Positions 34,160 to 41,363 of a stretch of DNA of 64,000 nucleotides are shown piece after piece. The first letter of the stretch is position 1, and each line of letters starts with the position of its first letter. The notes beneath the pieces are model-generated. The model was not told where the DNA came from and made no database searches. It saw only the letters and a list, made by a program, of their open reading frames with translations. Origin of the DNA: Pseudomonas sp. 10-1B (GTDB lineage: Bacteria; Pseudomonadota; Gammaproteobacteria; Pseudomonadales; Pseudomonadaceae); contig NZ_JYKS01000027.1 in the NCBI RefSeq assembly GCF_000935045.1, positions 1-64,000 of the forward strand. Reading direction: 5' to 3'. A program made the position numbers and the translations under genes.

Positions 34160-34894
34160 TCAGCCCAAGGTGATAGCCGAACGCTGGTTGTAGAGACCGT
34201 CGACCTCTTGCTGCAGCGACGCGACCTTGGTGTTCATCTTGGCGATTTCGGCTTCCACCTTCTGCACCTCGGCTGGGCTGGCGCCGCCGTCACGTTCGAG
34301 CTTGGCCACCTGCTGGTACTCGGTAACGCGGGTTTTCATGTTGTTCAGGTCTTTGCGCATCAAGCTGATGTTCTGGTCGATGTTGGCGATGTCCTGCTGG
34401 GCCTTGGCCTTGTCTATGGTCTTGGCTTTGATGCTGTTCTGGATGCTGGCAATCTGTTCTTTGTCGTCATTGATGACGCGTTGCAGGGTGTTGGTACGCT
34501 CGGCCACCTTGGCGGTTTCACCCTGTACTTCGGTGGTCATCGCGTTCAGGCGTTCAGTGGTATCGGCATACTTGGCCCGGCGCTGGTCCAGGTAGTAGTT
34601 GGCGCCCATTGCCACGCCGCATGCCGCGACACCGGCGATGATCGAGCAAGCCGCCTTGTTACCCGAGTTGGACAGCATGCAGGCAAGGATGCCGCCGCCA
34701 GCGGCAAGGGCGCAGGCCTGGAAGCCCGAGTTGCTGAAGAACTTCGCATCATTGCCAGTGGTCAGGCGCGGGTCGGCGCTGCCGCCGCCACCGGTCAGCG
34801 AACTACCGGTGCTGGCGCACCCGGTGAAAACCAGGCACGCGGCCATCAGCAAGCTGAGCCAAGGGTTGATACGGCTGGATGGGGTGGTGTTCAT
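34160..34894 (-). CDS. Lipoprotein with glycine-zipper-like segment and coiled coil (possible TagQ counterpart)
   Basis: 244 aa. Lipobox FTGC (Cys26). A glycine/alanine/cysteine-rich stretch (~60-100; ACALAAGGGILACML, GVAACGVAMGANYYLDQ) could insert in or lie on the membrane, then a coiled coil to the end (ERTNTLQRVINDDKEQIASIQ). Its position directly after the FGE-like gene parallels TagQ, the lipoprotein partner of TagR, but I see no direct sequence evidence for homology. Confidence 0.75.
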   Translation of the reverse strand: MNTTPSSRINPWLSLLMAACLVFTGCASTGSSLTGGGGSADPRLTTGNDAKFFSNSGFQACALAAGGGILACMLSNSGNKAACSIIAGVAACGVAMGANYYLDQRRAKYADTTERLNAMTTEVQGETAKVAERTNTLQRVINDDKEQIASIQNSIKAKTIDKAKAQQDIANIDQNISLMRKDLNNMKTRVTEYQQVAKLERDGGASPAEVQKVEAEIAKMNTKVASLQQEVDGLYNQRSAITLG

Positions 34895-34919
34895 GTTGCG
34901 GCTCCTGGATGTCCTTGGG

Positions 34920-36470
34920 TCAGTGTGCGACGGTCTTGCACTTGTTCAGCCAAGCGGTGGCGTCAATTTTCTGGGTCTTCAGGAACGACACCTGGTTGGC
35001 CCAGTGGGTTTGCAGGTACGGCGACAGTTCCTTGAGGTTCTTGTTGGCCTTGAACGAGCCGTCCAGCACCGGGACCTGGGCTTCGATCAAGTCTTTGCCG
35101 TACAGCGAGCCGGACTCCACAAGGGAGCTGGCGTAGTAACGGCTGAGTTTGTGCAAGCGTTGCTCTTGCTCTTCGAGCTTGACCTTGCGCACGCCACAGG
35201 TCGGGTCTTCTTCGCCGGCCTTGCAGTTGCTGGCGTAATTTTTCTGCAGGAAGTCCAGGTACTGGCCATCGTCGAGCATCTTGGTACACAGGAAGGCACC
35301 CAGGTTGAGACTGGCGCGGATTGCCTGGTCGCGGGCTTCCTGCTGTTGCTGGTTGCTGGCGCGCAATTGGTTTTCGACCGTTTTCAGCTGGGTCTTGAGG
35401 GCTTCGTCTTCGACATTGGAGGCAAGCTCTTCCAGCGCCTTGACGGTGCCTTTCTGTTTGCTCTCGGTGGCCGGTTGATCGCTACCCAGGTTGCTCCAGC
35501 TTTTCTCGATGCTCTTTACCCGGTCCCGAGAAGTAAGGGTGGGTGAAACCATGGCCAGGCGCAGGCCGTTGGTTTTCTTGGCCACGGCGCCTTCGGCGTT
35601 GTAATACGGCTCTTCCTGGCGCAGCGAAGTGCGCAGGTCGCCCTCACTGGTCAGGTAGTTGCCACCGCGCACCACGTAGCCACCGGCCTGGCCATGCTGG
35701 CGGTCGAGCTTGTTCAGGCGGAACGGCTCGAACATCATCTCGCTGGCATTGCCGAGCATGTCGTGCAGGCCCAGCGGGTTCGGCTTGAGCAGGCCGCTCA
35801 GCTGCAACTGGCCGTTGGCGGACTGGGCACCGGCGAACCATTCGTAGGCATTCAGGCCTTCGGGCATGGGGTAGCGGCCATCGCGGAATTCGGCTGTGCT
35901 GACTTGCAAGCCACCGCGCGCGGCGAACTCCCATTCCACCTCGGTCGGCAAGCGCAGGAACCCCTGGGCGCCATCTTCGCGGGGCAGCTTGTCTGGCGCA
36001 TTGGCGCGCAACCAGCGGTTGTACTTGTCGGCGGCCTGCAGGGCATCCAGCCAGGAAACCGACACAACCGGCAGGCGTTGCTTGTTGGCGGCGGTCGGGC
36101 AGGTCTCGTCCATCAACGCCTTGTACTGCAACTGGCTCATCTCGTACTTGGCCAGCAGGTAATAACGCGACTTCTCGCCTTTGGCGCTGGTGAAGCTACC
36201 GGCAATGAAGGCGGGTCGGGTCTGCTCGACATAGCCCCATTCGGCGCTGTCCTGGCCGATGTTGATCGGGTAGTCGTCCAGCGGCCCGGCCACCGGGATC
36301 ATCACCTTGCGAAACACCATGGCTCCGTCGCAGGGCATGGGCAGCACCACGTCGTCGGCATCGGGTATCGGGTTGTAGTACTTCTCGTCCCAGCTTGCCG
36401 CTGCTGCCTGCAGCGCGAAGCCGAGACCGAGTGGCGCCAGAAGCAGGCGGCTATAGGCTTTAGAGTTCAC
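34920..36470 (-). CDS. Formylglycine-generating-enzyme-like (SUMF1) periplasmic protein, TagR-like
   Basis: 516 aa from GTG 36470, overlapping the permease stop by 11 bp. Signal peptide (~1-25), FGE-sulfatase domain (~50-310) with the fold's hallmark pieces PVVSVSWLDALQAADKYNRWL, FLRLPTEVEWEFAARGG, LGLHDMLGNASEMMFEP and VRGGNYLT, then a C-terminal helical region with ~5 cysteines. The W-E-W usually found after the GN motif is replaced (NASEMM), so enzymatic formylglycine formation is unlikely. TagR of the type VI secretion threonine-phosphorylation pathway has this fold and binds PpkA in the periplasm; gene order supports the comparison. Confidence 0.85.
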   Translation of the reverse strand: MNSKAYSRLLLAPLGLGFALQAAAASWDEKYYNPIPDADDVVLPMPCDGAMVFRKVMIPVAGPLDDYPINIGQDSAEWGYVEQTRPAFIAGSFTSAKGEKSRYYLLAKYEMSQLQYKALMDETCPTAANKQRLPVVSVSWLDALQAADKYNRWLRANAPDKLPREDGAQGFLRLPTEVEWEFAARGGLQVSTAEFRDGRYPMPEGLNAYEWFAGAQSANGQLQLSGLLKPNPLGLHDMLGNASEMMFEPFRLNKLDRQHGQAGGYVVRGGNYLTSEGDLRTSLRQEEPYYNAEGAVAKKTNGLRLAMVSPTLTSRDRVKSIEKSWSNLGSDQPATESKQKGTVKALEELASNVEDEALKTQLKTVENQLRASNQQQQEARDQAIRASLNLGAFLCTKMLDDGQYLDFLQKNYASNCKAGEEDPTCGVRKVKLEEQEQRLHKLSRYYASSLVESGSLYGKDLIEAQVPVLDGSFKANKNLKELSPYLQTHWANQVSFLKTQKIDATAWLNKCKTVAH

Positions 36471-37683
36471 GCAGGCTCTCCGCAGGTTGTATCCGTATGG
36501 CACGCAAGGCGCCGATCAGGGCGACCAGGCCGGCGACCAGGAAGGCCAGCAGCAGGGCGACCAGGCCATGCCAGACGGTGATGTGACAGATGAAGGCGCC
36601 GGTTGCCTGGCTGCTGACCAGTAGCCGGTCGAACAGCAGGCTGCCCAGGTAGTAGCTGCCAAGCCCGCCCAGGTAGCCTGCCAGGCTCAGCACCAGTGCT
36701 TGCAGTACCACGTAGGCGGACACTGCGGCACTGCTGAAGCCCAGCAGGCGCAGCACTGCCAGGTGGCGGCGCTTGCGGTCGATGTTGGCCAGGAAGGCGC
36801 CGACCAGCGAGGCGATGCAGCCGATCAGTGCGGCCCCGGCAATAACGCCGAAAATAAGCCCCAGCACGTGGTTGATCGCTTTGACGTTATCGATCTCTGC
36901 CAAGCGGCTGGTGGTCTCGATACGCTGTTCATTGAGCCAGTGCTCCAGCGGCGCCACGCTGTCGATGTCTCGCGCATAGACCCGCGCCCGGGCGTAACCG
37001 ACTTTCAAGGCGTCCAGGGCCTGGCCGCTGCTGGCCCCCAGGCTGGTGACCAGGTAGCCATCGCGGTAGTGCTCCAGCTCCATCAGCAGCTCGGGGCTGA
37101 CGAAAGCAGCCGGCCGGGCGAAGCGCACCGAGCCGACGATGGCGCGTACCTGCAGGGCACGCTCGCCACGCTCGTTGACCTCGTTCAGGCGCCGGGCGAC
37201 GCGCAAGCGCAGGGTGTCCCCAACCTTGGCGTCAAGGCGCTCGGCGGCCCGTTCGCTGAGGATCAGCTGGTTGGGCGCCAGCTCGCTCAGGTCTGTCGCC
37301 AGCAACGGGTCGCCGGCCCGGGTAGGAATGACTTCGACATTGTCGGCAAAGCGGCCATGTGCCCCGAGCAGGTCGGCCTGGGTGTTAAGCGAACGGGTCT
37401 GGCCAATGGCGAAGCCTACTTCCGGGCGTGCCTGCAGGCGCTGCAACCAAGCCTGGTCGTAGTGCCCACTGCTGAGCATCTTGACTTCGAGGTTGCGCGG
37501 GTCGCTGAGCAGTTCCTGCTGCAACTGGCTGACCACTCCGTGCTTGAGGCCGAACAGCAGCAGCAGGGGGGCGATGACGGCCACCAGCGAGGCCGCCATG
37601 CACAGGGAAACGTTGCGGTCGTGCCACAGGTCGGCCAGGGACAACCTGACCAGTAGCAGCAGGCGTTTATGCCACGGGTTCAA
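36460..37683 (-). CDS. ABC transporter permease, FtsX/MacB-like (TagS-like)
   Basis: 407 aa. Start placed at TTG 37683: AAGGGG lies 9 nt upstream, and the protein then begins NPWHKRLLLLVRLSLADLWHDRN before helix 1 (~25-45); frames upstream of this are the antisense-shifted ATPase. Four helices: one, then a large periplasmic domain (~55-240), then three at ~270-295, 325-350 and 370-395. The C-terminus LRAIRIQPAESLREL is typical for FtsX-like permeases. Overlaps the ATPase gene by 17 bp and the FGE gene by 11 bp. Confidence 0.85.
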   Translation of the reverse strand: MNPWHKRLLLLVRLSLADLWHDRNVSLCMAASLVAVIAPLLLLFGLKHGVVSQLQQELLSDPRNLEVKMLSSGHYDQAWLQRLQARPEVGFAIGQTRSLNTQADLLGAHGRFADNVEVIPTRAGDPLLATDLSELAPNQLILSERAAERLDAKVGDTLRLRVARRLNEVNERGERALQVRAIVGSVRFARPAAFVSPELLMELEHYRDGYLVTSLGASSGQALDALKVGYARARVYARDIDSVAPLEHWLNEQRIETTSRLAEIDNVKAINHVLGLIFGVIAGAALIGCIASLVGAFLANIDRKRRHLAVLRLLGFSSAAVSAYVVLQALVLSLAGYLGGLGSYYLGSLLFDRLLVSSQATGAFICHITVWHGLVALLLAFLVAGLVALIGALRAIRIQPAESLREL

Positions 37684-38365
37684 AGCGTGTTTCCCCTTGA
37701 CCGTTGATGGCGCCCAGCCGTGGCAGGCCGAAGCGTTCGACCAGCGCCCAGTCGTGTGACACGACCAAGGCACTCAGCCCCAGCTCGGCCACCAGATTCA
37801 GCAGCAGCTCGAATAGCCGCTCGGCGTTGTGTGGGTCCAGTGCGGCAGTTGGCTCGTCGGCCAACAGCACCTTTGGCTCGTGGGCGATGGCGCGCACGCA
37901 GGCCACCCGCTGGCGCTCGCCAATGGACAGCGCCTGGGGCAGCTTGCTCAGCAGCGGTGCCAGGCGCAGTGCTTCGACGGCCTTGTCCACCGCTGCGCTG
38001 GCAGGTGCCAGGCCGAGCAGGCGGCGCGGCAGCAGGATGTTGTCACGCACACTGAGGAAGGGCAGCAGCCCGCCGTTCTGCAGCACGAAGCCAAGTTCGC
38101 GTGAGCGCAATGCCGCCAGCGCCGGTTGCTGGTCGGTGGCCAGCAGGCTGGCCACATCCTGGCGTTGCGGGCCAAGCCGGTAATGCGTCAGTTGTTCAGG
38201 CTTGAGCAGCAGGCCGATGGCTTCCAGCAGGGTGCTCTTGCCGCAGCCGCTTTCGCCGGTAATGGCGCGAATCTCGCCGGCCTGCAGGCACAGCGCGTCC
38301 AGCCGTATCCGGTGAGCCTGCGATCCTTCGCCTCGAACAACCCGTAATCCCTTGATCTCGAGCAT
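37667..38365 (-). CDS. ABC transporter ATP-binding protein, LolD/MacB type (TagT-like)
   Basis: 232 aa. Walker A GESGCGKST (37-45), Q-loop LQNGGLLPFLSV, signature LSIGERQR (146-153), Walker B VLLADEP (~166-172), H-loop VVSHD. ATPase for the adjoining FtsX-like permease; such mechanotransmission transporters usually drive periplasmic conformational work and not solute transport. Starts 6 bp after the VWA gene's stop. Confidence 0.9.
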   Translation of the reverse strand: MLEIKGLRVVRGEGSQAHRIRLDALCLQAGEIRAITGESGCGKSTLLEAIGLLLKPEQLTHYRLGPQRQDVASLLATDQQPALAALRSRELGFVLQNGGLLPFLSVRDNILLPRRLLGLAPASAAVDKAVEALRLAPLLSKLPQALSIGERQRVACVRAIAHEPKVLLADEPTAALDPHNAERLFELLLNLVAELGLSALVVSHDWALVERFGLPRLGAINGQGETRFEPVA

Positions 38366-38371
38366 GTGGGG

Positions 38372-40321
38372 TCAGGGCATCATTTCCAGTGGTACCGGGT
38401 AGACGTTGTCACGGCTGTCACTGCCCGGAGCCAGAGCGACCCAGCGGTCGACGTCAGCGTTGTAGCGCTGGTAATGGCGAAGCTTGGTGCTCAGGCTGCG
38501 GATGAATTTCTCCTGAGCCAGGCCGTCCCAGCCTTTCCAGGTTTCTTCGTCGAGGTTCAGCACTTCGCTCTGGTAGGGCAGGTCTTGCAGGTATTCGCCC
38601 AGTACGCCGAGGTCAGCCACACGGGTGGTTGAGCCCTGCTTCAGCTGGTTCGGGTCGGCGCCCATGGTTGCCGCAACCGAGCGCAGGCGGGTGAACATTT
38701 CGTCAGGCGAAATCATGCCTTCGTTGGCGGCATCGAGGATCTGCTTGAGCACATCGCTCAGGTCGCTGAGCTGGGCCTTGGTCAACAAGACGCGCACATC
38801 GGTGGTCGGCACATTCTGCTTGATCAGGTCGCGGTCGCTGATCCAGGCCTGGAACACCGGCGGCACCTGGCTGCCGGTGGCCTTGCCAAGGTACGCCAGC
38901 TGCATGGCGTGGCCAATCAGCGCGGCATCTTCGAGCATTTTCTTCTCGGCGGGGTCGGCCTTGGCGTTGGTGGCGCTGCCAATGGCGGCCTCGCCCATGT
39001 AGGCGGCTCGCACTTGCTGGGTGATGGCCGCAGCCAGCCCGTCGACCTTGCGCCCAAAGGCTTGCACATCACCGGCATTGACCGGGTAGTACAGCGAGGT
39101 ATTGGTACCCGGGTAGTTCGACAGCGTGCGGTACTGTGCCTCGGCGCTACTGTGGTTCTTCGCCCCGCTCGGGGTTTTCAGGTGCAGGGTATACAGCGCA
39201 ACGCCCGGGTTGCTGGCTTCGATCCTGACCTGCTCGGCGCCAAGGCCGGTGCTGGACAGCTTGTCACCCCCGTCGATGGCACCAGCATCGGTGATCAGCA
39301 CCACATAGCGTGCGCCGAACTGGCTCCAGTCGATCTGGTCCACGGCCGACATCACGCCGGCGTAGGCATCTTCGTTGAACTCACTGCTGGAGACCTTGGC
39401 CTGCTTGAGGTCGGCAACCTTGGCCATGAAGTCGGCACCGTCCTTCACCGTGTTGGGGTCGGCGTACATCTTGCTGACGTACTCCAGGCCCGGTACGGCC
39501 TTGGTGCTGGAACGGTAGGCAACCAGGCCGAACTTGACCTGTTTGCCGAGGTTTTCCTTTTCGATCTGCGCATACACGCGCTTGATCGCCTCACGGGTGC
39601 GGTCGATGTACGGGTCCATCGAGATGGTCGAGTCGATGACGAACACCACCGCGGCACTGAACGCCTTCAACTGCTGGTTGGCGGCGGCCTGGCTGGGTGC
39701 AGACGAAGCCGCTGCGGCACTATCGGCCTTGCTGACCGAAGCCACGTTGAGGATGCGGGTACGGAAGCCTTCTTCCGTCATCACTTCTTCGCCGCTGAGC
39801 ACTGGCAGCAGGTAAAAGTTCTTTTGCAGGTCGACGAAGTACTCGGGCTCTTCGGCCAGTACCCCTGGCGCCTCGGTGCCATGCTTGAGCTTGGCGCGTA
39901 GCGGCGCCACATGGCTGACCGGGTCGGGGGCATTGAGGATGCCTTCGAGCTGGTTACGTTCCTTGAAGAACATCAGCCGGTCGCGGTTGGCCGGGTTGGT
40001 GAAGGCCAGGGTCAGTTGCATTTTCCATTCGACGGTGCAGTCCGCAGGCAGCCAGCCAATGCTCTTGCCCTGGGTGTCGGGCCCCACCCGCAGCCACTCG
40101 CGGGCGTCGGCCTGGGCACGTTCATACACATAGAAGCGGCTGAAAGTCGGCTGCGCGGCACCAGGGGCGGCACCGGCGCTATCGCTGAGCTTGCAGCCTG
40201 GGGTGGTCAGCACGCGTTGGAACAGGGTTTTCTTGCCATCCTGCAGCAGGGGCTTGTCGGCTGCCTGCAGGGCAGGGCTGAGCGACAAGGCCAGCAATGC
40301 GGCGCCAATACGCAGCTTCAT
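38372..40321 (-). CDS. Periplasmic VWA protein resembling the C-terminal half of PpkA
   Basis: 649 aa. Signal peptide (1-21), an SH3-like N-terminal part (KTLFQRVLTTPGCKL ... LRVGPDTQGKSIGWLPADCTVEW), a segment AFTNPANRDRLMFFKERNQLEGIL, EYFVDLQKNFYLLPVL, then a VWA domain with a variant MIDAS DSTIS and LITDAG, and a helical C-terminus. From memory this order matches the region after the kinase domain in PpkA, the type VI secretion Ser/Thr kinase; here the kinase and its membrane anchor are absent and replaced by a signal peptide. Overlaps the upstream gene by 4 bp. Confidence 0.82.
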   Translation of the reverse strand: MKLRIGAALLALSLSPALQAADKPLLQDGKKTLFQRVLTTPGCKLSDSAGAAPGAAQPTFSRFYVYERAQADAREWLRVGPDTQGKSIGWLPADCTVEWKMQLTLAFTNPANRDRLMFFKERNQLEGILNAPDPVSHVAPLRAKLKHGTEAPGVLAEEPEYFVDLQKNFYLLPVLSGEEVMTEEGFRTRILNVASVSKADSAAAASSAPSQAAANQQLKAFSAAVVFVIDSTISMDPYIDRTREAIKRVYAQIEKENLGKQVKFGLVAYRSSTKAVPGLEYVSKMYADPNTVKDGADFMAKVADLKQAKVSSSEFNEDAYAGVMSAVDQIDWSQFGARYVVLITDAGAIDGGDKLSSTGLGAEQVRIEASNPGVALYTLHLKTPSGAKNHSSAEAQYRTLSNYPGTNTSLYYPVNAGDVQAFGRKVDGLAAAITQQVRAAYMGEAAIGSATNAKADPAEKKMLEDAALIGHAMQLAYLGKATGSQVPPVFQAWISDRDLIKQNVPTTDVRVLLTKAQLSDLSDVLKQILDAANEGMISPDEMFTRLRSVAATMGADPNQLKQGSTTRVADLGVLGEYLQDLPYQSEVLNLDEETWKGWDGLAQEKFIRSLSTKLRHYQRYNADVDRWVALAPGSDSRDNVYPVPLEMMP

Positions 40322-41358
40322 GGCTTGAGCTCCTCATAGCGCTGCTTGGCTTCGGCGTTGTTTTCATCGAAGCTGAGGATGGTCTCGTACCAGGAGGCTG
40401 CCGTGGCGCTTTCCGGGGCCTTGAAGCAGTTGCTTGGCTGGTGGTACTTGGGGTCGTATTCGTGGGCGTAGGCCGTGGCGATCTGGATATCACCGGCATT
40501 GGCACGGTTGGCATACAGGCGCTGGGCTACGTCGCACTGGTCGTTGGCCTTGGCCAGGTTGATCACCTCAAGCAGCGCGGCGCTGTCCGGCTTGCTCTGG
40601 ATGCAAGACTGCAGGAATGCCAGCGATGTCTGACCTTTCATGCTTTCCAGCGAGCACGGTTTGGCCGTTTCGGTTTGGGCGACGGGCTGATCTTCAGGCG
40701 GCACGGGTGCAGGTGCTTCGGCGGCGTTGCGATTGAACCACCACCAGCCGCCCCCGGCGGCAAGCGCCAGCAGGATCAGGATCAACAGGGGCAGCAGCCA
40801 CTTGTTGCCTTGTTTGGTCGCCACCGTCGGCGGCGCAGCGACTGGCGCTGGCTGAGGGGCTGGCGCGGGCTCGGGCTCGGGGTCTGCAGCCACTGCAGGA
40901 GCAGGCTCCGGCGTGCTCGCCGCCGGTGGCTCGATAACCACCGACGCGCTCTGCAACGGTGCCGGTGGCGGCGACTTCTCCAGCGCCGGCCCCGACTCGA
41001 CGGAGGCCACGATGGCATTGTTGATGCGCACCATGCCCAGGTCGCTGTGCCCGGTCTGCGGGTTGCTGACCTCGATGCGGAACGTAGCGGTGCCGCTGGC
41101 CTGCAACAACGGGTTGATCAGGTTGGGGCCGATCCGCGTCTCGATGGCTGGCGCGCCTGCAACGGCAATCAGGTTATCCAGGCGGAACCAGTGGGCGACG
41201 TTGCCCCAGTGCCCGCCTTCATGCAGGAACTCATGGGACTGGCTGCTTTGCAGGGAGCATTGCAGCCCTTCGCTGGCGCCCTCCCAGCCGGTGATCCGCA
41301 GCAGGCCCTGGCCCGGCGTGTTCACTTCCAGTGGCAGCACATCAACTCTGATACCCAT
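40318..41358 (-). CDS. Single-pass membrane protein with Pro/Ala-rich linker, unknown function
   Basis: 346 aa from ATG 41358; a TTG at 41367 is the alternative. N-terminal cytoplasmic beta-rich domain (~1-120), proline/alanine/glutamate linker (~125-185), one helix (WLLPLLILILLALAAGGGWWWF), then a periplasmic helical domain with four cysteines and TPR/Sel1-like spacing (VAQRLYANRANAGDIQIATAYAHEYDP). Sits between srfC-like and PpkA-VWA-like genes, joining the two halves of the operon. Confidence 0.8.
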   Translation of the reverse strand: MGIRVDVLPLEVNTPGQGLLRITGWEGASEGLQCSLQSSQSHEFLHEGGHWGNVAHWFRLDNLIAVAGAPAIETRIGPNLINPLLQASGTATFRIEVSNPQTGHSDLGMVRINNAIVASVESGPALEKSPPPAPLQSASVVIEPPAASTPEPAPAVAADPEPEPAPAPQPAPVAAPPTVATKQGNKWLLPLLILILLALAAGGGWWWFNRNAAEAPAPVPPEDQPVAQTETAKPCSLESMKGQTSLAFLQSCIQSKPDSAALLEVINLAKANDQCDVAQRLYANRANAGDIQIATAYAHEYDPKYHQPSNCFKAPESATAASWYETILSFDENNAEAKQRYEELKP

Positions 41359-41363
41359 TGCAA

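Noticed and set aside
37684..37773. ATG start at 37773 for the FtsX-like permease
   Set aside because: Those 30 codons overlap the conserved C-terminus of the ATPase and encode a non-family sequence; the TTG at 37683 has a good ribosome site.
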